Shown here: positions 56,536 through 64,000 of the stretch, piece after piece
How the letters are laid out: the number at the start of each line of letters is the position of its first letter
Numbering within the stretch: position 1 is the stretch's first letter
Source: CAVWSM01 sp963757805
Lineage (GTDB): Bacteria > Actinomycetota > Actinomycetes > Jiangellales > Jiangellaceae
Assembly: GCA_963757805.1 (NCBI GenBank)
Contig: CAVWSM010000023.1
Coordinates: forward strand, 344,578-408,577
DNA length: 64,000 nucleotides
Direction of reading: 5' to 3'
Position numbers and translations under genes: made by a program
Notes under the pieces: model-generated
The model's input: the letters and a program-made list of their open reading frames with translations, nothing else
What the model was told of the DNA's origin: nothing
Database searches by the model: none

Positions 56536-57070
56536 ATGGCAGGCGAGACCGTCATCACGGTCGTCGGCAACCTCGTCGACGACCCCGAGCTGCGCTTCAC
56601 CCCTTCTGGTGCGGCGGTCGCGAAGTTCACGCGTCGCGTCGACTCCCCGGACCTTCGACCGCCAGACCAACGAGTGGAAGGACGGCGAAGCCTGTTCCTG
56701 ACCTGCTCGGTCTGGCGGCAGGCGGCGGAGAACGTCGCCGAGTCGCTGCAGCGTGGCATCGCGTCATCGTGCAGGGCCGGCTGAAGCAGCGGTCGTACGA
56801 GACCGCGAGGGCGAGAAGCGCACGGTCTTCGAGCTGGACGTCGATGAGGTCGGCCCGAGCCTGCGCAACGCCACGGCCAAGGTCACCAAGACCACCGTTC
56901 AGGCGGCGGTGGCGGCGGCTTCGGCGGCGGCGCAGCCGGCCGGCGGTGACGACCCATGGTCCACGCCGCAGGCCGGCGGCGGCCGGCGGTCAGGCGATCG
57001 GGGTCACGGGTGGCAAGGACGGCCGTGGGCCGACACGGGCGGCGGCTCGCTCGACGAGCCACCGTTCTGA
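56536..57070 (+). CDS. ssb: Single-stranded DNA-binding protein (frameshifted)
   Basis: OB-fold SSB. MAGETVITVVGNLVDDPELR starts the reading; after an apparent extra C near 56630 it runs FTVASTPRTFDRQTNEWKDG, then LFLTCSVWRQAAENVAESLQ, VIVQGRLKQRSYET, REGEKRTVFELDVDEVGPSL and the Gly-rich linker, ending in the acidic tip DEPPF that contacts partner proteins. At least six indels (about 56630, 56690, 56761, 56806, 56900 and 56940-56990) interrupt it. Lies between rpsF and rpsR as in most bacteria. Confidence 0.88.
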
Positions 57071-57148
57071 CAGCACCACCAGACGACCGACCGAAGATCG
57101 GACCATCCCGGCACGAGACGCCGGGCATCCAGAAACTGGAGCAACACG

Positions 57149-57406
57149 ATGGCGAAGCCCATTGTTCGCAAGCCCAAGAAGAAGCAGACCCGCTCAACGG
57201 CCAAGATCACCTACGTCGACTACAAGGACACGACACTGCTGCGGAAGTTCATCTCCGACCGCGGCAAGATCCGTGCCCGCCGGGTGACCGGCGTGTCCGT
57301 CCAGGAGCAGCGGCAGATCGCCAAGGCGGTCAAGAACGCCCGCGAGATGGCGCTGCTGCCGTACACCTCGACCGCGTCGCTGACGGAAGGGCGACTGCAC
57401 CAATGA
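57149..57406 (+). CDS. rpsR: 30S ribosomal protein S18
   Basis: Intact S18 of 85 residues: KITYVDYKDTTLLRKFISDR, GKIRARRVTGVSVQEQRQIA and KAVKNAREMALLPYTS. No Cys pairs, so the zinc-free type. The only unbroken gene of this operon; its stop overlaps rplI by ATGA. Confidence 0.97.
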   Translation: MAKPIVRKPKKKQTRSTAKITYVDYKDTTLLRKFISDRGKIRARRVTGVSVQEQRQIAKAVKNAREMALLPYTSTASLTEGRLHQ

Positions 57407-57850
57407 AGATCATCCTCACCCAAGAGGTCTCGGGCCTCGGCGCCGCCGGCGACGTCGTCGACGTCAAGGACGGCTACGGCCGCAACTTCCTCATCCCGCG
57501 CGGGTTCGCGATCCGGTGGACCAAGGGCGGCGAGAAGGAGGTCGCGACCGATCCGTCGGGCGCGCGAGTCCGCGAGATCGCCGACCTCGACAGGCTGGCG
57601 AGATCAAGGCGCGGCTCGAGCGCGTGAAGGTCACGCTGGCTGTTCGGGCCGGCGACGGCCGGCCGCCTGTTCGGCGCGGTCACCCCGTCCGACATCGCCG
57701 ACGCGATCAAGGCGGCCGGTGGTCCGCGAGGTCGACAAGCGCCGCATCGAGGTCGGCACGCCGATCAAGACCGTCGGCGCGCACAAGGTCACGGTGCGCC
57801 TGCACCCCGAGGTGACCGCCTCGGTCAACCTGCAGGTCACGTCCGCCTGA
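57403..57850 (+). CDS. rplI: 50S ribosomal protein L9 (frameshifted)
   Basis: MKIILTQEVSGLGAAGDVVD and VKDGYGRNFLIPRGFAIRWT are the N-terminal domain of L9. The connecting helix and C-terminal domain continue in other frames (QAGEIKARLERVKVTLA, GRLFGAVTPSDIADAIKAAG, EVDKRRIEVGTPIKTVGAHK, VTVRLHPEVTASVNLQV) to TGA 57848-57850. About five single-base indels (57550, 57572, 57594, 57655 and 57725). Followed by a strong terminator. Confidence 0.9.
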
Positions 57851-57866
57851 CCTACAGCGTTCGTTC

Positions 57867-57915
57867 GATCAGGGGCACCCTTGTCCAAACCTATTGGACG
57901 AGGGTGCCCCTGATC
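57867..57915 (+). terminator. Terminator of the rpsF-rplI operon
   Basis: A 22-bp stem with one mismatch begins GATCAGGGGCACCC and closes GGGTGCCCCTGATC, with a 5-base loop. It lies between the convergent rplI and Clp_N genes. Confidence 0.92.
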
Positions 57916-57932
57916 AGTTGATAGAGCCGGCA

Positions 57933-58583
57933 TCAGTTGCCGGTGCCGCGGCGCCTCTCGCCGCCGCCGTCGAGGCGACGAAGGACCTGGTCCAGCTTGG
58001 CGCGCAGGTCGACCAGCGCGCCTTCGATGCGGTCGAGCCGCCGCTCCAAGTCGTACGATCCCGCGGTTCCGATCACCAGGGGGATTCTCGAAGCCCTCGA
58101 CGAGCTCCTGCGTGAGCAGCTCGCCCGACCCGACGGGTGCGCCCTCGCTGATCGTCCCCTCCACGGACAAAACCATCTGCCGCACCGTCTTGAGCTCGGC
58201 ACCGAGCCTGACGAGCACTTGAGCAGCGACGCCCTCCCCCTCGCGAACGAGCCCGAGCAGGATGTCGCCGGTGCCGATGGCGCCGTGACCGCGGTCGTGC
58301 GCCTCACGAAAGGAAAGCTCGAGCACTCTCGGCACGCGGGGTGAACGGGATGTGGCCGCTCGTTGCCTGCTGGCCCTGGCCGATGATTTCCTCGATCGAG
58401 GGCGCGGACGGCCTCCAGCGAGACCCCGAGACCCTCCAGCGCCTTGGCGGCCACGCCCTCGCCCTCATGGATCAGCCCCAGCAGCAGGTGCTCGGTGCCG
58501 ATGTAGTTGTGATTGAGGATGCGCGCCTCTTCCTGCGCCAGCACCACGACGCGCCGGGACCGCTCGGTGAAACGCTCAAACAC
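57933..58583 (-). CDS. Stand-alone ClpC N-terminal domain protein (frameshifted)
   Basis: About 215 residues with two Clp_N repeats (FERFTERSRRVVVLAQEEAR and YIGTEHLLLGLIHEGEGVAA; then RVLELSFREAHDRGHGAIGT and LLGLVREGEGVAAQVLVRLG) followed by a short coiled-coil end (ERRLDRIEGALVDLRAKLDQ). There are no AAA+ modules. In ClpC this domain reads substrates and adaptors, and M. tuberculosis ClpC2 is a related AAA-less protein that binds ClpC ligands. Frame changes near 58410, 58328 and 58085. An ATG at 58595 is an alternative start. Confidence 0.8.
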   Translation of the reverse strand: MFERFTERSRRVVVLAQEEARILNHNYIGTEHLLLGLIHEGEGVAAKALEGLGVSLEAVRALDRGNHRPGPAGNERPHPVHPACRECSSFPFVRRTTAVTAPSAPATSCSGSFARGRASLLKCSSGSVPSSRRCGRWFCPWRGRSARAHPSGRASCSRRSSSRASRIPLVIGTAGSYDLERRLDRIEGALVDLRAKLDQVLRRLDGGGERRRGTGN

Positions 58584-58625
58584 GGCAGCGAGCATGCCGT
58601 ATTGGTGGCGCGAGGGAAAGAGGGA

Positions 58626-60014
58626 TCAGCCCGCGTCCCGCAGCGGCAGAGAGATCGTGAAGCACGCACCACCCTCACGAGCCGGGCCGGCCGCAATCGT
58701 GCCGCCCATCCTCGTCACCAGCCCCCGAGCGAGCGCCAAGCCGAGACCAGTGCCGACCTCGCGAGCGTTCGCGTACCGCGTTCAGGAGCACCGCCCTGCT
58801 CGAACGCGACGTCGTAATCCTCCGGCGCCAGACCCGGTCCGCCATCGCGCACCTGGAGCATTGCCGAGCCAGTGCCACCGGTGAGCTCGAGCGCGATCTG
58901 GTGCTCCGAGAGACACGACGCGCAGCGCGTTCTCGATCAGGCCGTCGACAACCTGCCGCAGCCGCTGAGGATCCACGTCGATAACGACGGGGCTGGCCCC
59001 AGGAGGGACCGGCCGTACGCACAACAACGCCGCGCGCCCGGGCCCCGCTCGCTCCACACGGCCGCCGCTTCCCTGACGAGCCCGGTGAGGTCGGTGCGCA
59101 CCAGGTGCACCGGAAAGTCGTCGGCGCCGACCCGCGCCAGGTAGAGCAGGTCGCTGACGAGCCGGTCTAGCCGCTGTGCTTCCCGATGGATTGTCGCGCC
59201 CACGTGCGCCGTGTCCGGACCGGAAACCACGCCGTCCGCGAGCGACTCGGCGAACCCGTTGATCGCCGTGAGCGGCGTGCGCAGCTCGTGCGACACCGAC
59301 ATGAGAAACGCCTGCTGGCGGGCTTCGCTGCGCTGCAGCGCGGTGGCCAGCTCATTCATCGACGTAGCCACGGCCGCGACCTCGGTCGGTCCCTCGACGG
59401 GTACGCGGACGTCCCGCTCACCCGATCCGAGCCGGCGGGCCGCTGCGGCCGTACGGAGCAAAGGTCTTGCGAGTACGCGCGACAGCAGCGAGCCGGCGAT
59501 GGCGGCGGCAGCCAGGCCCGCGCCAAGGGCAAGAAAGATGCTGCGGCGTACGCGCCGACGAAGGTCTTCGCTGGGTTCCGCTTCCTGGACCAACGCGAAC
59601 GCGCCGTTGGCAGTCGGGCGGCCCTCGACCAACAACGTCTGTCCCGCGACTCGCACGGTCTCGGACACCGCTTGTCCTGATGCGGCCGCGCCGGCGTCGG
59701 CCACGCGGGCGGCTCGCACCGCGCGTGGGTCGTTGCCGGACGGTTCGCCGCCCACTCCGATGAGGACGATGGACACGTCCTGCCCCGGCAGGACGTCGAC
59801 GACGCGACGCAGCCCGAGCCGCGAACCCGCACCTGCATCCGCGACCTGACCGGCCACAACATCCGCTTGGTCGGCCAGCGAGTCACGGGTTACGTCACGG
59901 GTAGATCGAGCTCGACAGGCTCAACGCGACCGTGGCCGCGACTGCGACAACGACCCCGCGAGGCAGGACGCCGAACGCCGTGATCTGGAACGCCAGGCTG
60001 CGCTTCCCGCTCAT
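58626..60014 (-). CDS. Two-component sensor histidine kinase (frameshifted)
   Basis: About 460 residues. Start MSGKRSLAFQITAFGVLP leads to a first membrane helix; a sensor loop with DQADVVAGQVADAGAGSRLG follows after a frame change near 59890; a second membrane helix (SIFLALGAGLAAAAIAGSLL), HAMP, then the H box MSVSHELRTPLTAINGFAES. After frame changes near 59040, 58915 and 58770 come the N box GLIENALRV, G1 RDGGPGLAPEDYDVAF and G2 VGTGLGLALARGLV. It overlaps the response regulator by ATGA and is its partner. Confidence 0.87.
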
Positions 60015-60708
60015 GCCATGTCGGCGGCGTACCCGACGCCGCGGACGGTTCGGATCGGACTGTGCTCCCCGAGCTTGGCGCGGACCTGCGCCACGTGGAC
60101 GTCGACCGTGCGGGTGCCGGCCTCAGACGCATAACCCCACACCGAGCTCAGCAGCTGCTCTCGGCTGAACACTCGGCCGGGGCTGCGCATGAGATGAGCG
60201 AGGAGCTCGAACTCTGTCGTTGTGAGCTTGACCTCGCTGCGGCCGACCCAGGCCCGCCGGCTGCGGGGGTCGATGACGGACCCCCCCGACTGTGAGGGAC
60301 TCATCCGCTACGGACGTCGCCAACCGACCGGCGAAGCACGGACCGCACACGAGCGACCAGCTGGCGCGGACTGAAGGGCTTGGTGATGTAGTCGTCGGCC
60401 CCGAGCTCGAGGCCGACCACGCGATCAACCTCGTCGTCCCGGGCGGTCACGAACAGCACCGGCACCGAGTTGCTCTCGTCGCGCAACGCTCGACACACGT
60501 CAATGCCGTCGATGCCCGGCAGGCTGATGTCGAGGATCACGGCGACCGGCGCGAGACGGCGCACCGCAGAAAGTGCGCCGTCTCCGGTCCCCTCGACGTG
60601 CACGCCGTAGCCATCGCGACGCAGGTAGAGGGCGATGAGATCGGCGATCGAGCGGTCGTCTTCGGCGACCACGACTAGCCCGCGGGCGGTGGTCGCGGAG
60701 TGCTCCAT
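60011..60708 (-). CDS. Response regulator, OmpR/PhoB family (frameshifted)
   Basis: About 230 residues. Receiver: LVVVAEDDRSIADLIALYLR (acid pocket), phospho-acceptor Asp in VILDISLPGIDGIDVCRAL, Thr/Lys in LFVTARDDEVDR and ADDYITKPFSPRQLVARV. The OmpR winged helix reads VKLTTTEFELLAHLMRSPGR, FSREQLLSSVWGY and TRTVDVHVAQVRAKLG. The frame changes near 60300 and again at a run of seven C (60282-60288), between receiver and DNA-binding domain. ATG at 60708 follows GAAGGGTG. Confidence 0.9.
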
Positions 60709-60739
60709 GGACACCCTTCTCGATGTGTGCCCCAGCCGG

Positions 60740-60916
60740 TTAGCCGGAGGGGTCAGAGCCGAGCTCGGACTCGATGCTGTCAAGCGTCTGCTCGATCGAG
60801 TCGAGCTCATCAGCCGGCCCTTGCCCGGGTGGCATGGTGTCACCTCGGGCGCATCCCGTCAGCGCGGCCACCGACGCAAGGAGGATGCAGGCGGCGATGA
60901 TGCAGCGCCGAGTCAC
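60740..60916 (-). CDS. Small lipoprotein
   Basis: A 58-residue product. TRRCIIAACILLASVAALTGC is a lipoprotein signal with lipobox LTGC, leaving a mature acidic peptide of about 36 residues with a heptad-like repeat (LDSIEQTLDSIESELGSD). GTG start overlaps the stop of the upstream exported protein (GTGA), and the response regulator starts 31 bases downstream. Function unknown; the operon suggests a signal modulator of the kinase. Confidence 0.72.
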   Translation of the reverse strand: MTRRCIIAACILLASVAALTGCARGDTMPPGQGPADELDSIEQTLDSIESELGSDPSG

Positions 60917-61317
60917 GAGCCGCTGTCCAGATAGCCGCAGTGCTCATCCTCGAAGACGTGCACTCGTCGAGTGAGGTCGGCCAGTTCGTCCACCCGCCCG
61001 GCGCGCCGCTCCGCCCTTTCGCTGAGCAACTCCGCTCTTGCCGTTCGCCCGTCGGCGGCTGCCTGCTGGGCGCGGGCCTGCAACCAGGCCACTGATCCGA
61101 GCGTCTCGGCATCCCCCTGGATGCGTTCGGTGAGCCGGCCCGCCGACTCCAGCAGCCGGGGGACCCGCTCCTCGCAGAGGCGGCGCACCTGCTCGGAGCT
61201 GATCGTGATGGGGTCAGGGGCCGGGGTGGCGCTGGCGACGCTCGCCGGAGCGGCCAAGACGAGAGCTACTGCACCTGCAACGACGCCGGTCGCGAGTCGG
61301 GCTGTGTGGCGACGCAT
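60913..61317 (-). CDS. Exported helical protein
   Basis: Protein of 134 residues with a signal peptide (LATGVVAGAVALVLAAPASV, cleavage near ASA-TPAP) and a mature all-helical part (QVRRLCEERVPRLLESAGRL, RAQQAAADGRTARAELLSER) with two Cys (about 81 residues apart) and the end VHVFEDEHCGYLDSGS. GAGGAGG precedes the ATG. First gene of a four-gene unit with the lipoprotein, response regulator and kinase. No family recognised. Confidence 0.75.
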   Translation of the reverse strand: MRRHTARLATGVVAGAVALVLAAPASVASATPAPDPITISSEQVRRLCEERVPRLLESAGRLTERIQGDAETLGSVAWLQARAQQAAADGRTARAELLSERAERRAGRVDELADLTRRVHVFEDEHCGYLDSGS

Positions 61318-61430
61318 GTCGAGTCCTCCTCGATCGGTCCGGCCGGTCGCCGGACATCGGTGGGGAGTTTCTGCCACCCCGCGTGCGGGCCAGATCCGGG
61401 TGGTGTTCGGGGAATGTAAGAGTTGGGCCG

Positions 61431-62777
61431 CTAGGCCCGTATTGCCCCAGTGACGGCCCAGCCGGCTCCGCGCTCGCGTACGGCCAAAGTCACGCAGCGC
61501 GCCGTCAGCCACAGCGCGATGGCCCACCACAGCGCGTCCAGCCCGGACCCCGTGCTGGCGACCAGCCAGGCAACCGGGAGAAACGCGAGCATGGTCGCAA
61601 CGGATGCGGCCGCAAGGAAGCGCCCGTCGCCGGCGCCGATCAGCACTCCGTCGAGCACGAACACCCATCCAGCGAGCGGCTGCTGGATGGCGACCACCAG
61701 AAGTGCGGATGCGAGCAGAGCGCGTACGTGTTCGTCGGGTGTGAACAGTGGTACGTACGCAAAGCGCAGCGCGGCCACCAGCACCCCGAGCACAACCCCG
61801 ATGCCGATGCCCCACTCGACCATGCGCCGCGTGGCAGCCCGGGCATCGGTCACGGAGCCGGCCCCGAGGGCGCGGCCGACGAGGGCTTGTGCCGCGATGG
61901 CGACGGCGTCAAGTGCGAGAGCAAGGAGCGTCCAGATCGCGAAGGAGATCTGGTAGGCCGCCAGCTCGGCCGTGCCGAGGCTTGTGGCGACGTACGCAGC
62001 GGTCAGCAGCACAACCCGCATCGCCGCTGTGCGGACGATGAGCGGCACGCCGGCACCGAACGACCGGCGCACTCCGCGCGGGTCGGGTGTCAGCGCGGCG
62101 TGGTGGATGCGCGCGTTGCGCACCACGACCCGAGCGAACGCGGCGGCCATGCCGACCTGGGCAAGGACGGTGCCCAGGGCGGAGCCGACCAGGCCCAGGC
62201 CGACCGGGTAGACGAGGAGAAGGTTCAGCACGACATTTGCCACGGAACCGGCAATCACGACAAAGAGCGGTGTACGGGTGTCCTGCAACCCGCGGAGGAC
62301 CCCGGTCGCGGCCAGCACCAGCAACATGGCTGGCAGCCCGAGCAGGCTGACACGCAGATAGTCGGTGGCATGGGCTGCGACCGCCGGCGTCGGGCCGAAC
62401 CAGGACACAATCGTCGGCGCGAGGGGCCAGCCGATCACCGCGCACACAATGCCGATGCCGATAGCCAGCCAGCACCCGTCGACACCCTGGCGCAGCGCTC
62501 CTTGCAGGTTGTTGGCGCCGACCATGCGCGCGACGGCACCAGTCGTGCCGTAGGCAAGGAAGATCGACAGGCTGATCAGGCTGGTCAGGACCGTGCCGGC
62601 GAGGCCCAGCCCAGCCAGCTCGCGGGTGCCGAGATGGCCGATGATCGCCGAGTCGGTGAGCAGGAAGAGGGGTTCGGCGACAAGGGCGAAGAAGGCTGGG
62701 ATCGCGAGCCGTCCGATCTCCCGGTCTGCAGGATGGCGGCCCGGCAGGGCGGGCAGCAGGCCGGTGCGGCTCGACAT
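61431..62777 (-). CDS. MATE family efflux transporter (DinF-like)
   Basis: MATE carrier of 448 residues with 12 membrane segments: LAIPAFFALVAEPLFLLTDS, AIIGHLGTRELAGLGLAGTV and the mid-protein LALDAVAIAAQALVGRALGA are typical of the DinF branch, Na+/H+-coupled exporters of cationic drugs or oxidants. Start ATG 62777 leads directly to the conserved first helix. The 113-bp gap downstream to the exported-protein gene holds a small GGGCC-GCTA-GGCCC hairpin. Confidence 0.92.
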   Translation of the reverse strand: MSSRTGLLPALPGRHPADREIGRLAIPAFFALVAEPLFLLTDSAIIGHLGTRELAGLGLAGTVLTSLISLSIFLAYGTTGAVARMVGANNLQGALRQGVDGCWLAIGIGIVCAVIGWPLAPTIVSWFGPTPAVAAHATDYLRVSLLGLPAMLLVLAATGVLRGLQDTRTPLFVVIAGSVANVVLNLLLVYPVGLGLVGSALGTVLAQVGMAAAFARVVVRNARIHHAALTPDPRGVRRSFGAGVPLIVRTAAMRVVLLTAAYVATSLGTAELAAYQISFAIWTLLALALDAVAIAAQALVGRALGAGSVTDARAATRRMVEWGIGIGVVLGVLVAALRFAYVPLFTPDEHVRALLASALLVVAIQQPLAGWVFVLDGVLIGAGDGRFLAAASVATMLAFLPVAWLVASTGSGLDALWWAIALWLTARCVTLAVRERGAGWAVTGAIRA

Positions 62778-63114
62778 GACGAAAAAGAGCCTAGCGACCC
62801 ACAATTTGGCCGACTTTGTGGGATCCACAGCAGGTGGACTGGATCGTCCCAGGTCACAGGTGGCGTAAGTGGGCGAAGATCATCGTCAACAGGCTTGTCC
62901 CCAGCCTGTGCACATCTCGTCGGCGCCTCATCCACCAGTCCGGCGGGCTCGTCCACAGAACCGGTGAGTCGCCGGTTGGGCGTACGGCGAACAGGCTCTA
63001 ACGTGCCAGTTTCGGCTTGCGACGGACCCGCCTTGACCCGGGATTTCGAGTTCTGTCCGGGGTTGTCTGCACGCTGTGAACACCTGTTCGGCACGAGGGT
63101 GGGGAGGCGCACAG
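62778..63114. other. dnaB upstream region
   Basis: This 337-bp gap between divergent MATE and dnaB genes holds no gene. It has several DnaA-box-like cores (TTGTCCCCA at 62895, GTCCACAG at 62952) and the hairpin element at 62888-62910. GGGGAGG at 63101-63107 is the dnaB ribosome-binding site. Confidence 0.6.
62888..62910. repeat. Hairpin element shared with oriC
   Basis: ACAGGCT and AGCCTGT form a perfect 7-bp stem around TGTCCCC. The 16 bases TTGTCCCCAGCCTGTG are identical to bases 18442-18457 in oriC. Confidence 0.6.
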
Positions 63115-64000
63115 GTGGTGGCGGAGCTGGTGGCCCCAGCCGATGACGAGCGGCGCTCGATCGATCGCACGCCCCCGCAAGATGTGCCATCCGAGCAGTC
63201 CGTCCTGGGCGCCATGCTGCTGTCCAAGGACGCGATCGCCGACGTGGTCGAAGTTGTCCGCGGCAGCGACTTCTACCGGCCGGCGCACGAGTCGATCTTC
63301 GAGGCGATCATCGACCTCTACGGTCGGGGCGAGCCGGCCGACCCGCTCACGGTGGCGGCGGAGCTCACCCGGCGTGGAGAGCTGGCCCGCGTCGGCGGCG
63401 CTCCCTACCTGCACACGCTCGTCGCGACCGTGCCGACCGCCGCAAACGCGGGGTTCTATGCGGAGATCGTCCGGGAGCGGGCGATCCTGCGCCGCCTGGT
63501 CGAGGCGGGCACGCGCATCGTGCAGATGGGCTACGCCGGCGACGGCGAGGTCGACGACCTGGTTGATCGGGCCCAGGCCGAGGTCTACGGAGTGACCGAC
63601 CGTCGGGCTTCGGAGGACTACGCGCCGCTCTCCGAGATCATGGAGGGCACCCTCGACGAGATCGAGTCGATCGGCTCGCGTGGCGGGCAGATGGTGGGTG
63701 TGCCGACTGGTTTCACCGATCTCGACACACTGACCAACGGCCTGCACCCGGGGCAGCTGATCATCGTCGCGGCGAGGCCGGCTGTCGGGAAGGCGCTGGC
63801 GCTGGACACGCCGCTGCCCACACCCGCCCCGGCTGGACCACGATGGCCGACGTCGAGGTGGGCGATTGGCTGCTGGGATCCGATGGTCGGCCAACGACCA
63901 GGGTGCTCGCTGCGACCGAAGTCATGTCCGGGCGGCCTTGCTTCGAGGTGGAGTTCTCCGACGGCACGGTCATCGTCGCCGACGCCGAGCATCAGTGGCT
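63115..64000 (+). CDS. dnaB: Replicative DNA helicase DnaB, intein-containing (partial)
   Basis: GTG start seven bases after GGGGAGG. The N-terminal primase-binding domain reads QDVPSEQSVLGAMLLSKDAI, DFYRPAHESIFEAIIDLYGR and AELTRRGELARVGGAPYLHT; the RecA-like domain begins VPTGFTDLDTLTNGLHPGQL and reaches the Walker A strand LIIVAARPAVGK (usually ARPGVGK), where an intein begins at 63793. The extein continues outside the window. The remaining 3' part shows one frame change near 63825. Confidence 0.93.
   Translation, partial: MVAELVAPADDERRSIDRTPPQDVPSEQSVLGAMLLSKDAIADVVEVVRGSDFYRPAHESIFEAIIDLYGRGEPADPLTVAAELTRRGELARVGGAPYLHTLVATVPTAANAGFYAEIVRERAILRRLVEAGTRIVQMGYAGDGEVDDLVDRAQAEVYGVTDRRASEDYAPLSEIMEGTLDEIESIGSRGGQMVGVPTGFTDLDTLTNGLHPGQLIIVAARPAVGKALALDTPLPTPAPAGPRWPTSRWAIGCWDPMVGQRPGCSLRPKSCPGGLASRWSSPTARSSSPTPSISG
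63793..64000 (+). mobile_element. DnaB intein, N-terminal part (class 3-like)
   Basis: Directly after Walker A Lys, the sequence reads ALALDTPLPTP, then (one base missing near 63825) GWTTMADVEVGDWLLGSDGR, a standard Hint block A, and FEVEFSDGTVIVADAEHQW, block B with its Thr and His. The first residue is Ala, not the Cys or Ser used by class 1 inteins, and a Trp follows block B His by two residues at about position 68; both fit class 3 inteins. Endonuclease and C-terminal blocks lie outside. Confidence 0.75.

Noticed and set aside
56189..57850. Reading rpsF, ssb and rplI as decayed pseudogenes or as programmed frameshifting
   Set aside because: Too many indels in essential single-copy genes, each restoring the exact family sequence; sequence error is simpler.
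61383..63146. 587-codon plus-strand open frame opposite the MATE gene
   Set aside because: Gln/Gly/Arg-rich antisense product without a domain, running through the dnaB upstream region into the dnaB start.

Overview
The window is high-GC DNA from an actinobacterium, centred on its replication origin. Gene order is the conserved actinobacterial oriC block, inverted relative to Mycobacterium tuberculosis: pknB-pabA-sortase-DUF881-crgA-rhomboid-ppiA-tRNAs-DUF3566-gyrA-gyrB-dciA/DUF721-recF-gnd-dnaN-oriC-dnaA-rpmH-rnpA-yidD-yidC-jag-rsmG-parA-parB, then cwlM-trxA-trxB-antisigma-sigM-pseudokinase-murJ-DUF6049-cca. The gnd between dnaN and recF, the ddl and aminotransferase beside parB, Ino1, a class E sortase and a four-gene conservon suggest a spore-former or relative in the Frankiales/Geodermatophilales/Streptomyces breadth of the phylum; I cannot name a genus.

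Layout. 1-7 kb: pknB tail, a TetR/homocysteine methyltransferase pair, pabA, sortase E, DUF881, crgA, rhomboid, cyclophilin, and an amphipathic membrane protein. 7-9.5 kb: a sigma-factor tail remnant, a VOC protein, tRNA-Ala, a DLW-39 protein, tRNA-Ile and DUF3566. 9.5-20 kb: the replication operon and dnaA, with oriC between dnaN and dnaA. 20.4-25.9 kb: rpmH to parB with four parS sites in 3.2 kb. 26-31 kb: ddl, aminotransferase, GNAT, cwlM, thioredoxin system. 32-39 kb: cell-wall/sigM operon. 39.4-47 kb: cca, an MFS carrier and the conservon. 47-55.6 kb: ino1-padR, ponA, a GT-C mannosyltransferase, yceI/marR, nfo. 56-58 kb: rpsF-ssb-rpsR-rplI. 58-62.8 kb: a stand-alone ClpC N-domain protein, a two-component system with an exported protein and a lipoprotein, and a MATE carrier. 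63.1 kb to the end: dnaB, interrupted by the start of an intein.

How the parts fit: replication (dnaA, dnaN, recF, gyrases, dnaB, ssb), segregation (parABS) and envelope growth (PknB, CrgA, MurJ, pseudokinase, CwlM, PonA, Ddl, SigM) are packed round the origin, as usual in this phylum.

Data quality. About eleven genes are broken by single-base indels that leave the family sequence readable in another frame (homocysteine methyltransferase, anti-sigma factor, pseudokinase, ponA, rpsF, ssb, rplI, Clp_N protein, histidine kinase, response regulator, dnaB intein). Several are essential, so these are most likely sequence errors, concentrated in 56.2-60.3 kb. I annotate such genes over their full extent and say where the frame changes.

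Most interesting signals: a leftover pabA 3' end beside pknB that brackets the TetR cassette; a hairpin element shared by oriC and the dnaB upstream region; the dnaB intein starting with Ala instead of Cys/Ser (class 3 type); the ClpC N-domain-only protein; the secreted protein/lipoprotein/two-component operon; and a PadR palindrome between padR-ino1 and ponA.
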